DNA of 64,000 nt from Rhodopseudomonas sp. BAL398 (GCF_033001325.1 NZ_CP133111.1:2604001-2668000); one strand, 5' to 3'; shown: positions 17,388 to 27,792, counted from the first letter of the stretch. A program made the numbers and translations. Notes: generated by a model from the sequence alone, not told the origin.

Positions 17388-20150
17388 TCAATCCGCCTGT
17401 TTCTTCAACAGCACGACGCCGAGCCCCAGCAGGATCGGGATGGCCACCAATAGCGGCAGGAACGAGCCCGCCAGATCGGCGAAGCCGAGCGCCTTCGAAA
17501 ACGTGCCGCGGGTGATGTTGATGAAATAGGTGGTCGGATAGATCCGTCCGATCATGGCGCCGAATCCCTGCAGCGACGACACCGGATCGGTCAATCCGGA
17601 AAACTGGATGGCGGGGATCAGCGTCAGCAGCGCGGTCCCGAAGATCGCGGCGATCTGGCTGCTCATGAAGGTCGAGAGCACAAGCCCCATGCTGGTGGCG
17701 ATGGTGACGTAGAGCAGCGCGCCGGCCAGGAAGGTCATGGGGCTGCCGGTGAACGGCACGCGAAACACCAGGATGGCGAAGGCCGCCAGCAGAATGGCGT
17801 TCAGCATCGCCAGCACGATATAGGGGATCTGCTTGCCGATCAGGAACTCGAGCCGGGTGACCGGCGTGGTGTAGAAATTGATGATCGATCCGAGCTCCTT
17901 CTCCCGCACCACGCTGAGCACCGCCAGCATCGCGGGGATCATCAGCAGCAGCAGCGGGATCACCGCGGGCGCCATCGCGACCAGGCTCTTGATGCCCGGA
18001 TTGTAGCGGTAACGCAGCGCGATCTGGAAACTGCCGGCGGTCGCGGCGGCGCCGTAGAGTTCCCGCGCCTTCTGGGTCAGCCAGCTCTGGTGCATCGCCT
18101 GGACGTAGCCGCGCGCGGTTTCGGCCCGCGCCGGCATCGCGCCGTCGATCCACACGCCGATCTGGACGTCGCGGCCGTGGGCGACGTCGCGACCGAAGCC
18201 CGGCGGAATCTCCACCGCGACGGTGAGCCTGCCGCTGCGCATCCGCCGGTCGAGATCCGCATAGTCGGCGATCGGATCGCCTTCCTTGAAATAGCGCGAC
18301 CCGGCGATCTGCAGGATGTAGTCGCGGCTGATGGTGGTGTCGTCGCGGTCGAGTGCGGCGAAGGACAGCTTCTCGACGTCGAGATTGATGCCGTAGCCCA
18401 GCACGAATAGCAGAATGACGCTGCCGATGGTGGCCAGCGTGGCGCGGATCGGATCGCGCCGCAGTTCGAGCGCCTCGCGCCTGGAATAGGCCAGCATTCG
18501 CCGCAGATCGAACAGCCGCCGGCCCCGGACCGCGGCCGCGCCGGCGGCCGGACCCGGCTCGGGCAAGGCGACGACGCCGGCGGACGCGGGCGCCGGCTGC
18601 CCGATCGCATCCTGCAGATAGGCGATGAAAGCCTGCTCGAGGGTTTCGGCCGAGCGCGCCGCCACGATGGCGGCCGGTGCATCGCTGACCAGCACCCGGC
18701 CGGCATGCATCAGCGAGATGCGGTCGCAGCGTTCGGCCTCGTTCATGAAATGCGTCGAGATGAAGATCGTGACGCTGTCCTTGCGCGACAGGTCGGAGAG
18801 GATCTGCCAGAAGCCGTCGCGCGCCACCGGATCGACGCCGGAGGTCGGCTCGTCGAGAATCAGGATGTCGGGCGAATGGATCATCGCCACCGCCAGCGAC
18901 AGCCGCTGGCGAACGCCGAGCGGAAGCGGATCGGGCAGCGAGTCGATCACCTCGCCGAGGTCGAACCGCTGCGTCATCTCGACGATCCGCGCCGGAATCG
19001 CGGCCGGCTCCATCTGGAACAGGCGCGCATGCAGCTCCAGATTCTGCCTGACCGTCAATTCCGAATACAGCGAGAAGCCCTGCGACATGTAGCCGACCCG
19101 GCGCCGGACATTCATGTCGTTGGGGTCGACCTCGTTGCCGAACAGCCTGGCCCTGCCCTCGCTGGCCGGCAGCAGCCCGGTCAGCATCTTCATCGTCGTG
19201 GTCTTGCCGCAGCCGTTGGAGCCGAGGAATCCGAAGATCTCGCCGCGCGCGATCCGGAACGAGACGTCGTCGACGGCGGTGAACCCGTCGAAACGCATCG
19301 TCAGATGCTCGGCCTCGATCGCGATCCCGGCATCCGCCGCCGCGACGCGCGGCGGAATCACCACCTCGGCGTAGCCTTGGCGGTCCCGTTCCGGCAGCAT
19401 CGCGATGAAGGCGGCATCCAACGTCGCCGCGCCGGTCTGGCGCAGCAGATCGGCCGGCGCGCCGGTGGCGAGCACGCGCCCGGCATTCATCGCCACCAGC
19501 CAGTCGAAGCCCGCCGCCTCCTCCATATAGGCGGTCGCGACCACGACGCTCATCCCGGCGCGGCCGGCGCGGATCTCGTCGATCAATTGCCAGAACTGGC
19601 GACGGGACAAGGGATCGACGCCGGTGGTGGGTTCGTCGAGGATCAGCAGGTCGGGGTCGTGGATCAGCGCACAGCACAGGCCGAGCTTCTGCTTCATGCC
19701 GCCGGACAGCTTGCCGGCCGGACGATCGGCGAACGGCGCCAGCCCGGTCTTTTGCAGCAATTGTTGAATCCGGCGGGTCCGTTCGCGCTTGTCGTGGCCA
19801 AACAGGCGGCCGAAGAAATCGACATTTTCGAACACCGACAGCGTCGGATAGAGATTCTTGCCGAGTCCCTGCGGCATGTAGGCGATCCGCGGGCAGGTCC
19901 GCCGCCGCTGCGCGGCATCGGCCATGTCGGCGCCGAGCACCGTAACGCTTCCGGTCCGAATCACCCGGGCGCCGGCGAGCAGCGCCAGCAGCGTCGACTT
20001 GCCGACGCCGTCCGGCCCGATCAGTCCGACCATGCAGCCGGCCGGCAGATCGAGGGTGATCGCCTCGAGCGCGATGCTCGTGCCGTAGCGCTGTCCGACC
20101 GCGTCCAGGCGCGCGACGGGCGCAGCAACCGCGGTCGTGCCGTCGCTCAT
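17388..20150 (-). CDS. rbbA: RbbA-type fused ABC ATPase/permease
   Basis: This 920-residue protein has two ATP-binding domains followed by an ABC-2 permease domain. The first domain has Walker [10 protein letters not shown] at about residues 45-53, signature LSGGMKQK and Walker [14 protein letters not shown]. The second has [10 protein letters not shown], an [10 protein letters not shown]-type signature lacking the usual SGG, and [13 protein letters not shown]. The last 370 or so residues carry the membrane helices and [20 protein letters not shown]. Proteins of this layout are annotated as ribosome-associated ATPase RbbA or as efflux pumps; the operon with an HlyD adaptor favours export. ATG 20150 overlaps the adaptor stop (ATGA). 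Confidence 0.88.
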   Translation of the reverse strand: MSDGTTAVAAPVARLDAVGQRYGTSIALEAITLDLPAGCMVGLIGPDGVGKSTLLALLAGARVIRTGSVTVLGADMADAAQRRRTCPRIAYMPQGLGKNLYPTLSVFENVDFFGRLFGHDKRERTRRIQQLLQKTGLAPFADRPAGKLSGGMKQKLGLCCALIHDPDLLILDEPTTGVDPLSRRQFWQLIDEIRAGRAGMSVVVATAYMEEAAGFDWLVAMNAGRVLATGAPADLLRQTGAATLDAAFIAMLPERDRQGYAEVVIPPRVAAADAGIAIEAEHLTMRFDGFTAVDDVSFRIARGEIFGFLGSNGCGKTTTMKMLTGLLPASEGRARLFGNEVDPNDMNVRRRVGYMSQGFSLYSELTVRQNLELHARLFQMEPAAIPARIVEMTQRFDLGEVIDSLPDPLPLGVRQRLSLAVAMIHSPDILILDEPTSGVDPVARDGFWQILSDLSRKDSVTIFISTHFMNEAERCDRISLMHAGRVLVSDAPAAIVAARSAETLEQAFIAYLQDAIGQPAPASAGVVALPEPGPAAGAAAVRGRRLFDLRRMLAYSRREALELRRDPIRATLATIGSVILLFVLGYGINLDVEKLSFAALDRDDTTISRDYILQIAGSRYFKEGDPIADYADLDRRMRSGRLTVAVEIPPGFGRDVAHGRDVQIGVWIDGAMPARAETARGYVQAMHQSWLTQKARELYGAAATAGSFQIALRYRYNPGIKSLVAMAPAVIPLLLLMIPAMLAVLSVVREKELGSIINFYTTPVTRLEFLIGKQIPYIVLAMLNAILLAAFAILVFRVPFTGSPMTFLAGALLYVTIATSMGLVLSTFMSSQIAAIFGTALLTLIPAIQFSGLTDPVSSLQGFGAMIGRIYPTTYFINITRGTFSKALGFADLAGSFLPLLVAIPILLGLGVVLLKKQAD

Positions 20151-21217
20151 TGCAGCGGCTTTCCGGCAAGCCTGGCCGGCCACGCCGCGTCGGGGTCGAG
20201 CCGGACATAGGCCATCCCGGGCAGCCCGGTCTTGACTTGCCGGATGTATTTCTTGAGCAGCTCCGGCGCGATCCGGGCCTTGACCCGGAACATCAGCTTC
20301 AGACGTTCCTCTTCGGTCTCGACGGTCTTCGGCGTGAACTGCGCAACATCGGCGACGAAGCTGACCGTGGCGGGGATGACATATTGCGGCACCGCGTCGA
20401 GCACCAGGCGGACATCGGTGCCGATCGCCACCCGTCCGGCCTGCGCGGTCGGCAGGAAGAACGTCATATAGACATCGCCGAGATCGACCAGGTTGAGCAC
20501 CCGGCCGCCGGCGGCGAGTACTTCGCCGGGCTGCGCCACGCGGTATTGCACCCGCCCGTCGCGCGGCGATTTCAATGTGCTGTCGGTGATCTCCACCGCG
20601 ATGCTCTCGATCGCGGCCTGGGCGGCGTCGACCGCCGCTCCGGCATCGACCACCTGCGCCTTGGCGGCGCTGATTGCCGCTTCCGATGCGGCGATCTGGG
20701 CCAGCGCCGCCGCGGCCGCGGCCTTGCTGCCTTCTTCATTGGCGCGATCGTCGTCGAGCACCTGCTGAGAGACCGCGCTGGTCGTGATCAGCCGCTCGGA
20801 ACGCGCGAGCTTGCGTTCGGCGGCATCGAGCTGGGCCTGGCGCTGGGCCAGCACCGCCACCGCCGCCGTTCGCTCCGCTTCGCGCTGGACCACCAGGCTC
20901 CTGGCAGTGTCGACGCTGATCGTCGCCCGGTGCAACTGCGCCGCCGCTTGGCGGCGCTGCGCTTCCAGCTGGTCGGTGTCCATCCGCGCCAGCACCTGTC
21001 CGGCGGTGACGAAATCGCCCTCGGCGACCAGGATGTCGCGGATCCGGCCGGCCGCCTTGGTGGCGACGTCGATCTCGATCGCCTCGATGCGGCCATTGCC
21101 GCTGGCGATTCCGGGCGGCAGATCGCTGCCACCAAATCGCAGCCAGGCGTAGTAGCCGCCAATCCCGGCCGCGATGACGACGGCGGCGATCAGCAAGCGT
21201 TTCAGGGGAGGTCTCAT
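20147..21217 (-). CDS. HlyD-family membrane fusion (periplasmic adaptor) protein
   Basis: This adaptor is 356 residues long. It has one membrane anchor ([19 protein letters not shown]), a lipoyl-like strand pair starting [18 protein letters not shown], a long Ala/Gln-rich coiled hairpin (about residues 90-190) and a C-terminal beta-barrel part with [21 protein letters not shown]. It links the inner-membrane pump encoded by the next two genes to an outer-membrane channel, none of which is seen here. ATG 21217 replaces a longer in-frame extension that overlaps the divergent regulator. It is the first gene of the operon and faces a TetR gene across a palindromic spacer. Confidence 0.88.
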   Translation of the reverse strand: MRPPLKRLLIAAVVIAAGIGGYYAWLRFGGSDLPPGIASGNGRIEAIEIDVATKAAGRIRDILVAEGDFVTAGQVLARMDTDQLEAQRRQAAAQLHRATISVDTARSLVVQREAERTAAVAVLAQRQAQLDAAERKLARSERLITTSAVSQQVLDDDRANEEGSKAAAAAALAQIAASEAAISAAKAQVVDAGAAVDAAQAAIESIAVEITDSTLKSPRDGRVQYRVAQPGEVLAAGGRVLNLVDLGDVYMTFFLPTAQAGRVAIGTDVRLVLDAVPQYVIPATVSFVADVAQFTPKTVETEEERLKLMFRVKARIAPELLKKYIRQVKTGLPGMAYVRLDPDAAWPARLAGKPLQ

Positions 21218-21317
21218 CGAGAGTATCTCTCTATGACTGTGGCAGGCCGCGGCGGCCGGCGCGGGCCGCGGCCGGTTCCGCCATGCCGGCAATCTAGCGG
21301 GCGCAAAGATTGGAACC

Positions 21318-21345
21318 TTGACCTTGATCAACAGCTGTTGACCTT
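21318..21345. promoter_or_regulatory. Likely TetR operator between efflux operon and regulator
   Basis: A perfect 14-bp palindrome TCAACAGCTGTTGA (21328-21341) lies in the 179-bp divergent spacer. It is flanked by direct copies of TTGACCTT starting at 21318 and 21338, exactly 20 bp apart. It is about 55 bp before the regulator ATG and 110 bp before the hlyD ATG, well placed to control both promoters. Assignment to the adjacent TetR protein is inference. Confidence 0.6.
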
Positions 21346-21396
21346 TGTTGCGGCAGTTTGACGGGGTTTCGTCGACATCGAACATTGCGAGGACCG

Positions 21397-21978
21397 ATGC
21401 GCCGGCATCCGGACGACAAGCCTGGGGTCGCCACCCGCGATCGCATCCTGGACGCCGCCGTTCGGCGGTTTTCGCGCCACTCCTACGAAGCCACCGGGCT
21501 GCGCGACATCGCCGCCGATGTCGGCATCGACGTCGCCTATGTGCATCGCTGCTTCGGCTCCAAGGAGCGGTTGTTCGCCGCAGCGCTGGCGACCACGGTC
21601 GAGCCGGCCGAATTTCTCGACGCCCCCGCGGCGGATCTCGCGGCGACGCTGGCGAAGCTGGTCTTTGCCCGCGACGCCGCGCGCGACCCGATCGGACCGC
21701 TCGACATGGTGATCCACTCGCTGTCGAGTCCGGAAGCATCGCGGGTGTTGCGGCAATTCATCGTCGAGGAATTCATCGTGCCGCTTGCCGGCAAGCTCGA
21801 GCAGCCGAGCCCGTCGCGGGCCGCACTGATCGCCGCGACCCTGGTCGGGCTCGGCATCCTGCGCAACGTGCTGCGGATCGCGCCGCTGCAGCAGACCGAG
21901 GGCGGCGACGTCGAACATCTGATCGCAGGCGCGATCACCGCGATGATCGGCGCCGACCCGGGCGGCGGACCGGCCTAA
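21397..21978 (+). CDS. TetR/AcrR-family transcriptional regulator
   Basis: This 193-residue regulator has the TetR helix-turn-helix at about residues 11-60 (RDRILDAAVRRFSRHSYEAT, then GLRDIAADVGIDVAYVHRCF and GSKERLF). The remaining two thirds form the helical ligand-binding and dimer domain. ATG 21397 is chosen because GAGGA lies a few bases before it; an upstream in-frame TTG would add 13 residues through the operator. It is divergent from the HlyD/RbbA/permease operon and is probably its repressor. The inducer is unknown. Confidence 0.86.
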   Translation: MRRHPDDKPGVATRDRILDAAVRRFSRHSYEATGLRDIAADVGIDVAYVHRCFGSKERLFAAALATTVEPAEFLDAPAADLAATLAKLVFARDAARDPIGPLDMVIHSLSSPEASRVLRQFIVEEFIVPLAGKLEQPSPSRAALIAATLVGLGILRNVLRIAPLQQTEGGDVEHLIAGAITAMIGADPGGGPA

Positions 21979-22110
21979 TTCGTTCGCCGCATGGTGCGGA
22001 TTTGCATGCGCATCGGTTGCCTCAGATCCCGGCGCACCTCGTCATGACGGCGGGCGCCGGCTGACGCCGCCATCGCGGCGTCGCACCGTGCGGCGATGGC
22101 GGTGGTTGTC

Positions 22111-24774
22111 CTACCAGGCGAAGCGCGCGGTCGCCTTGCCGGTGTAGACCTGCGTGGTGCGTGAAAACTCGCCATCCGCCAGCGCGGCGACCGACCAGCC
22201 ATTGTGCCAGGCCATGGTGGCGCCGAGCGAGGCCAGCACCGCGTTGGGCGACGGCAGCGCGCCATTGCTGGTGAAGGTCGCGCCCGGCAGCGATTGGAAC
22301 GTGGCGGTCGCCGACCGGTCGATATTCGCGTCATGCGCCCAGGCGGTGCGATTGGTCAGCGTCAGCAGGCCGCCCTGGACCAGCATGGTCTTGTCGAAAC
22401 GCGCGCCGAGTTCGGTCCGGGTCGTGGTGGCTCGTTTGGATTCGTAACTCAGCGCAAACTGGCTGCTGCCGGCGCTCGCGGTTTCGCCATAGGACGGCAG
22501 GAAGAACGTGGTCGATTGCAAGGCCGCATAGGGCGTGATGCCGACCAGCGGCGTGGCATGGCGCCAGCCGCCTTCAAGCCGCGCCGCCAGCGCATTGGCA
22601 TTGAACTTGGCCCGCAGCACATCGATGCCGGCGATCGTCACGGTCCGCTCGGTGCGGGTGTTCTGCCAGGAATAGGTCACCGCGCCGGCCAGATAGGCCG
22701 CGCCGATCTCATGCTTGGCAAACAATGCCGCGTTGAGAATCTCGGCGTGGCCGCCGCCGAAGCCGCCGTCGATGGCGAAATCGCTGCTGGCGCCGCCGAG
22801 CGCAAAACCCGCCTGGGTGTCCCGCGTGAAATGATAGCCGGCGCCGACGACCGCCCCATAGGCCCGGCTGGTGGTGGTGGAGGTGCCGGCCGCGGCATCG
22901 CCGCTGACCTGGTTGTTGCCGCCATAGACCGAGGCGAAACCGCCCCAGCCGCCCTCGAACGCCGGCGCCATGCGAGCGCGCGGCGTCACCGCCGCATAGG
23001 CGTCCCTGACCGCGGACGAAACCGACCGGCCCGTCTCGGCATCGGCGAAACCGAGGGCCCCGCCGTCGCCGGTGCTGCCGGTGCCAAAGGCATCGGCAAA
23101 CAGCGTATTGACGAACTGGCCGACCGCGGCGCTGCCGGACTGCGCGGTCGAGGCGCCGGGCTGACCGGACGCCTGCGACAGACCGTTGGCCGACAACGTC
23201 CCGAACACTGTCGGAATGCCGCCGGTGGAATTGAAGTAATTGACGAGCGCGTTACCAACGGAGATCTGATTGCCATTCAGCCCGGCGGCATAGGCCGGCG
23301 TCGGTTTCGGCGCTTCTGGTGTCGGCGTCGGTGTTGGAACGAAACTCAGCGTCAGATCGAGATAGGCATGGGTGGCTTCATAGCTCAGCGCGTTGCTGAA
23401 ATTCGCCGGCAGATTGCTGGCGCTCAGCGCGCCGAAGCTGCCGCTGATGCCGCCGGCGGTGAGGATGGTATATTGCTTGGCGATGTAGCTGCCGGGCGCG
23501 TAGCTGGCATTGACGGTGGCGCCGCCCAGCGTCGCCGTGCCTGTCACCTTGGCGAATGACGAAGCGGTCGGATCGACATTGACCAGATAGGTCGCGGCGG
23601 CATTGAAACCCAGCGTGCCGGCCACCGTCATCGACGACCCGGCGGTGCCGGAGCCCGGCGCGAATGTGCCGCCGGCAACGACTGTATTTCCGGCCGTGCC
23701 GATGCCGGTCAGCGTCGCGCCGCTATTGACTGTGGTCAGAACAGACGAGCTGATCGAGCCGGCGACATTCAGCGTCCCGGCATTGACACTGGTAGCGCCC
23801 GTATAGGTGTTGCTGCCCGACAGCGTCATTGTGCCGGTGCCGGTCTTGGCCAGCCCGCCCCCGCTCACAGGGGTCGCGCCGCATGCCGCGCCGCCCGTTC
23901 CGCAATCGCTGATGATGCCCGAAACGATCGTACTCAGATTGTTGCCGCCGACGCTGAGCTGGTTGGCGCCGAGATAGTAATTTCCCGCGCCGGCGATCGA
24001 GCCCGCGGTCAGCCTGTTGTCGCCCGCCGGGCCAGTGCTGGTCGAGAAATCGACAAACCCGCCGGCATTGGTGATGAATTGCGCGTTGCCGCCGGTGCTG
24101 TTGTCGTAAAAAGTCGTGCCTTGCGTAGTGCTGTTGGTGGTGATGGTGGCGTTTCCGGCGGTGCTGTTGGTGTCGAACACCAAGAAGGCGTTGTTGGTGA
24201 TAACGGCGTTGCCGGCGGAGCTGGTATCGGTGAAGTCTGCAGTATTGTTGTTGACAATAGCGGCACGGCCAGCCGTGCTGCTGTTCTTGAACTGCAGCCA
24301 GTTGCCACCGACGATCGAGACGTTGCTGCCGGCGCTGCTGCTGTTTTCAAAAATCAGGCCGCCGCCGACATTGAACGTCTGGACATTGGCGGAGTCGTTG
24401 ACGATGCCCAGGCCGGTCAGCGTCATGTTCGGTCCGGCCGAACCGGTGCGGATGACATAGGCCGGCGCGGTGCCGGTAAACAGGATCTCCGCGAGCGTGG
24501 CGGTGCTTGTGACCGTCACGTCCGTCGGCGCCGAATTATTGGTGAAGGTTGCGGTTCCGTCGGGCACCGTCGGCGTCGAGGACCAGTTGGTGCCGATGTT
24601 CCACAACGAGTTTAATGTCCCGAACCAGGTTCCATCCACCGCTGCGGCAGGAGTCGCCGCGATCAGCGCAGTGCACAGGCAGGTTCCCGCCAATAGCGCG
24701 GCGCGAACTCCGGATGTCACGTGACGGTCGTCGCGCACAGCCCTGATCAAAACGGAAACTTTGCTCGACAACAT
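22111..24774 (-). CDS. Autotransporter (type Va) outer membrane protein
   Basis: This 887-residue protein has a signal peptide (LLAGTCLCTALIAATPAAA, about residues 26-44). Its passenger is built of short Asn/Thr-rich beta repeats (GNAVITNN, GNATITTN, GNAQFITN) plus one autotransporter-associated strand repeat (GLAKTGTGTMTLSGSNTYTG). A Pro-rich linker (PTPTPTPEAPKPTPA) leads into a C-terminal beta-barrel of roughly 270 residues ending in the aromatic RFAW. The passenger would be threaded to the cell surface; its target is unknown. ATG 24774 has AAAGGGG upstream, and a longer in-frame 5' extension has no signal-like features. It is transcribed alone, convergent with the TetR gene. Confidence 0.9.
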   Translation of the reverse strand: MLSSKVSVLIRAVRDDRHVTSGVRAALLAGTCLCTALIAATPAAAVDGTWFGTLNSLWNIGTNWSSTPTVPDGTATFTNNSAPTDVTVTSTATLAEILFTGTAPAYVIRTGSAGPNMTLTGLGIVNDSANVQTFNVGGGLIFENSSSAGSNVSIVGGNWLQFKNSSTAGRAAIVNNNTADFTDTSSAGNAVITNNAFLVFDTNSTAGNATITTNSTTQGTTFYDNSTGGNAQFITNAGGFVDFSTSTGPAGDNRLTAGSIAGAGNYYLGANQLSVGGNNLSTIVSGIISDCGTGGAACGATPVSGGGLAKTGTGTMTLSGSNTYTGATSVNAGTLNVAGSISSSVLTTVNSGATLTGIGTAGNTVVAGGTFAPGSGTAGSSMTVAGTLGFNAAATYLVNVDPTASSFAKVTGTATLGGATVNASYAPGSYIAKQYTILTAGGISGSFGALSASNLPANFSNALSYEATHAYLDLTLSFVPTPTPTPEAPKPTPAYAAGLNGNQISVGNALVNYFNSTGGIPTVFGTLSANGLSQASGQPGASTAQSGSAAVGQFVNTLFADAFGTGSTGDGGALGFADAETGRSVSSAVRDAYAAVTPRARMAPAFEGGWGGFASVYGGNNQVSGDAAAGTSTTTSRAYGAVVGAGYHFTRDTQAGFALGGASSDFAIDGGFGGGHAEILNAALFAKHEIGAAYLAGAVTYSWQNTRTERTVTIAGIDVLRAKFNANALAARLEGGWRHATPLVGITPYAALQSTTFFLPSYGETASAGSSQFALSYESKRATTTRTELGARFDKTMLVQGGLLTLTNRTAWAHDANIDRSATATFQSLPGATFTSNGALPSPNAVLASLGATMAWHNGWSVAALADGEFSRTTQVYTGKATARFAW

Positions 24775-25257
24775 CACGCCAGCCCCTTTGTTTTTCTTCG
24801 ACGGCGGCGAATGCAATTCGAAGTCGTTGATGTGTCCGGCATCAGCGATTTGGCCAACACCGGTTGCAGTCAAATCATCGACCGTGATAGCGCGGTCGCT
24901 CCAATACGGGACTGGATGCGTTAGTCGGCTGTTCTGCAGCGATTCTTGCGACAGGTCGGAAAGCGTGGCGATCCGCGACGTCCCAATCGCGGCCGTGGAG
25001 CCAACATCCAAGAATCGGAGTCTGGCTATCGCAGCGACGGTAAACGACGCTTTGGTCTCGGCCAAGAGCATATTATCGTCGCGGCCGCGCGACGCCCGGA
25101 TTTCCACCGGCCTCGGCTCGCATGCGCCCCTGCCGATGCAACACCGGGGCATAATCGCTCGCGCCCTGACGCAGACCGGTGGACCGCGCACCCTGGCCGC
25201 TCGACGGGCTGCGACCGGATTGATAAGCCCCCTTCTCAAGGGAGCGGTTGAGTCGAG
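24775..25257. other. Divergent intergenic region, no gene seen
   Basis: This 483-bp spacer lies between the autotransporter and the HerA-type gene. Open frames of up to about 165 codons exist on the plus strand, but they lack ribosome sites and any recognisable protein features. The region presumably holds both promoters. The ribosome site AAGGGAG of the HerA-type gene lies about 20 bases from its start. Confidence 0.5.
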
Positions 25258-26757
25258 ATGACGGTTGCGATCGAGATGGGACACACCACGGCAGGGGCCG
25301 CGGCTACTCTGGACCTTGAGGAACTGCTCGCCACCCGCCTGCTGGTGCAGGGCAATTCAGGCTCCGGCAAATCCCATCTGCTGCGCCGGCTGCTGGAACA
25401 AAGCGCGCCCTGGGTGCAGCAGACCATCATCGATCCCGAAGGCGACTTCGTCACCCTGGCCGAGGGCTTCGGCCATCTGGTGATCGATGCCGAGGTCCAT
25501 ACCGAGCGCGGCCTGCAGGTCGCCGGCGAGCGCGCCCGGATCCATCGCGTCTCCACCATCCTCAATCTCGAGGGGCTCGACGCCGAGAACCAGATGCGGC
25601 GCGCGGCGGCGTTTTTGAACGGGCTGTTCGAGGTCGGCCGCGATCACTGGTACCCGATGTTGGTGGTGGTCGACGAAGCGCAGCTGTTCGCCCCGGCGGT
25701 GGCCGGCGAAGTCTCCGACGAAGCGCGCAAATTGTCGCTCGGCGCGATGACCAATCTGATGTGCCGCGGCCGCAAGCGCGGCCTGGCCGGAATCATCGCC
25801 ACCCAGCGGCTGGCCAAGCTCGCCAAGAACGTCGCCGCCGAGGCGTCGAACTTCCTGATGGGCCGCACCTTCCTCGACATCGACATGGCGCGCGCCGCCG
25901 ATCTGCTCGGCATGGACCGGCGCCAGGCCGAGTCGTTCCGCGATCTGGAGCGCGGGCAATTCATGGCGCTCGGCCCGGCGCTATCGCGCCGGCCGCTTCA
26001 GTTGCGGATCGGACCGACCGACACCCAGCCGCGTAATGCGATCCCGCGGCTGATGCCGCTGCCGCAGGCCACGCCGGACGCCCACGCCATGATCCTGGCG
26101 GCGCCGCCAGCGGAGCCGAGCCGGCCGCAGCGCCGATCGGCGCCCGACCTGCTCGGCCAGCTGATGGCCGCCAAGGCCGCCGCGCTGGAGATCCGCCCCG
26201 ACCCCGTGGAACCGGCGGTCAGCGACGAGGAGCTGGCGCAGCGGCGCGAGCGCGTCGATCGCATTCTGCGCGCCGTGATGGCGGAGCCCGACGCCGGCTT
26301 TCGCGCCGTCGGCGTGCTGTATCAGGAATTCGTGGTGCGCTGCCGGATCGAGGGCCTCGGCGCCGCGGTGCCGGACCTCGGCGACTTCCGCCACATGCTG
26401 ACCCGCGCCCGCGCCGGGCTCGGCTCCGAGATCGCCGATGACGACGCCTGGCAGGATGTCGCGGCGCGCGCCGCGATCCTGCCCGAGGATATGCAGGGCA
26501 TCTTCATGATGATCGCCCGCGCCGCCAAGGAAGGCTGGCCCTGCCCCGGCGACGCCGCGATCGCGCGGGCCTATGGCTCGCACTCGCTGCGCCGGGCGCG
26601 CCGGATCCTGACCTATATCGAGGAGCAGGGCCTGATCGTGTGCCAGTTCGACGGCACCGGCAAGCGCACCGTGACCCTGGTCGAACTGGCCTGGGCCACC
26701 GCGCCGGGCGACCCCAATGCCGAGGAAGCGCCGGCGCAGGCTTGCGACTCGCAGTGA
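25258..26757 (+). CDS. HerA-type (DUF87) P-loop ATPase
   Basis: This 499-residue ATPase is of the HerA/FtsK class. Walker A GNSGSGKS is at residues 32-39, Walker B VVVDEAQ at 136-142, and the sensor region MCRGRKRGLAGIIATQRLAKL follows at about 170-190. The N-terminal half is the hexameric motor; the last 200 residues are helical and include a winged-helix-like segment (IARAYGSHSLRRARRILTYI). HerA partners NurA in DNA end resection, but no NurA-like gene is adjacent, so this belongs to the stand-alone bacterial group of uncertain role. It is a single-gene unit. Confidence 0.82.
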   Translation: MTVAIEMGHTTAGAAATLDLEELLATRLLVQGNSGSGKSHLLRRLLEQSAPWVQQTIIDPEGDFVTLAEGFGHLVIDAEVHTERGLQVAGERARIHRVSTILNLEGLDAENQMRRAAAFLNGLFEVGRDHWYPMLVVVDEAQLFAPAVAGEVSDEARKLSLGAMTNLMCRGRKRGLAGIIATQRLAKLAKNVAAEASNFLMGRTFLDIDMARAADLLGMDRRQAESFRDLERGQFMALGPALSRRPLQLRIGPTDTQPRNAIPRLMPLPQATPDAHAMILAAPPAEPSRPQRRSAPDLLGQLMAAKAAALEIRPDPVEPAVSDEELAQRRERVDRILRAVMAEPDAGFRAVGVLYQEFVVRCRIEGLGAAVPDLGDFRHMLTRARAGLGSEIADDDAWQDVAARAAILPEDMQGIFMMIARAAKEGWPCPGDAAIARAYGSHSLRRARRILTYIEEQGLIVCQFDGTGKRTVTLVELAWATAPGDPNAEEAPAQACDSQ

Positions 26758-26877
26758 CACCTCGCGCGGGATGCGCGGCGCGATCTGGTTTGCGGGGCGG
26801 CCCGCGCACCGGTTGAGCCATATCAAGGCAATCGCGCCCGTTTTCGGCGTCAATGCGCCGCAACAGCGAGGTCGACG

Positions 26878-27354
26878 ATGAAACCAATATCCCGCCGCCA
26901 ATTCGCCATCGGGGCGGCGCTGCTGCCACTGGTGTCCGGCACCGGATTGGCGCAAACGGCGCTGCCGAAGATGACCGTCTCCAAGGATCCCAGCTGCGGC
27001 TGCTGCGGAGCATGGGTCACCTATCTGCAAGACGACGGTTTTGTCGTCGAGACCATCGAGGCGGTCGACATGGAGAGGGTCAAGGCTGCGCTCGGCGTGC
27101 CGCAGCCGCTATGGTCGTGTCACACCGCCGAGATCGGCGGCTATGTCATCGAAGGTCATGTCCCCGCTCCGATCATCCGCAGGCTGTTGCGTGAGCGGCC
27201 GGCCTTCACCGGCCTCGCCGTCGCCGGCATGCCGATGAGCGCGCCGGGCATGGATGTGCCGGGCGCCCGCGACACCTATGAAGTGGCCGCATTCAAAGGC
27301 GCGACGCAGCAGCCCTATGCCCGGTTCCAGGGGCGGCGGGAGATTGCGGGTTGA
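26878..27354 (+). CDS. Tat-exported DUF411 metal-binding-type protein
   Basis: This 158-residue protein has a twin-arginine signal (SRRQFAIG, residues 5-12) and so is probably exported folded. The mature part carries SCGCCGAW at about residues 39-46 and SCHTAEIGGYVIEGHVPA at about 84-101, the two conserved blocks of DUF411. Members are associated with copper handling or resistance, and the four Cys plus His are plausible ligands; the function here is inferred. The start ATG 26878 is preceded by a GAGG-type site. The following small gene starts within a few bases of the stop. Confidence 0.85.
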   Translation: MKPISRRQFAIGAALLPLVSGTGLAQTALPKMTVSKDPSCGCCGAWVTYLQDDGFVVETIEAVDMERVKAALGVPQPLWSCHTAEIGGYVIEGHVPAPIIRRLLRERPAFTGLAVAGMPMSAPGMDVPGARDTYEVAAFKGATQQPYARFQGRREIAG

Positions 27355-27362
27355 GGGGCGAG

Positions 27363-27677
27363 ATGGCGGCGACCATGCCGCAACCGACACCGTGTGGAGC
27401 GCAAGGCGTGAGCGAGTCAGAAGCTGCGGAACTGGTTTGGCAGAGCCTAAATCGGACCGAAAACGTCGAGCCGCAAACCGCGCTGCCGATCCTCAAGGGA
27501 CTGACCAGGCTGGTCAAGGGCGACGGCCGCGACCATCCGCTCGAAGTTCACGAGGCGCGATCCTCCGCCTTCCTGGCGATCTGCGAATTCGCCAAGGCGC
27601 TGCATCGCGGCCAGCCCGCCGAGCGCCTGCGCGACAGCGCCATCATCGCCACCGAAAAATGGCGCGCATTGGCGTGA
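27363..27677 (+). CDS. Hypothetical protein, 104 residues
   Basis: I do not recognise this protein. It is a mostly helical, soluble, 104-residue product with no signal peptide, membrane segment or Cys pair. ATG 27363 is chosen because GAGGGG lies five bases upstream, although a TTG at 27351 overlapping the DUF411 stop is also possible. It follows the DUF411 gene on the same strand and is probably co-transcribed. Its last codons lie over the decayed 3' end of the yoeB remnant on the other strand, so its C-terminus may have been altered when that toxin was lost. Confidence 0.5.
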   Translation: MAATMPQPTPCGAQGVSESEAAELVWQSLNRTENVEPQTALPILKGLTRLVKGDGRDHPLEVHEARSSAFLAICEFAKALHRGQPAERLRDSAIIATEKWRALA

Positions 27678-27792
27678 GCGGACGGCCAGCGGAGACCTCG
27701 TGGCCCGGGCGACACGCAGCGAGCATCTTTGGGTCGGCCGATTGCCAGTGCAGATAGTCCACCCACGCGCTCTCGGTCCACAGCAGCTTCAT
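27643..27792 (-). pseudogene. yoeB: Truncated YoeB toxin remnant
   Basis: A frame beginning at ATG 27792 overlaps the antitoxin stop (ATGA), the normal yefM-yoeB junction. It reads MKLLWTESAWVDYLHWQSAD, which matches the YoeB N-terminus (E. coli MKLIWSEESWDDYLYWQ). After about residue 24 (PKML) the similarity stops and the frame ends at 49 residues, against about 84 for YoeB. The region containing the C-terminal catalytic residues (the Glu/Arg/His/Tyr set of the RelE fold) is missing, so no active mRNA interferase can be made. The break point is near 27720. Confidence 0.8.

Noticed and set aside
16273-20208. A minus-strand frame of about 1311 codons spanning the two transporter genes.
   Set aside because: Only its last 370 codons are protein-like (the ABC-2 permease). 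The rest is a shifted reading of the RbbA-type gene, rich in Arg and Ala.
24761-25261. A plus-strand frame of about 166 codons upstream of the HerA-type gene.
   Set aside because: No ribosome site, no family features and it overlaps the autotransporter leader and the HerA start.
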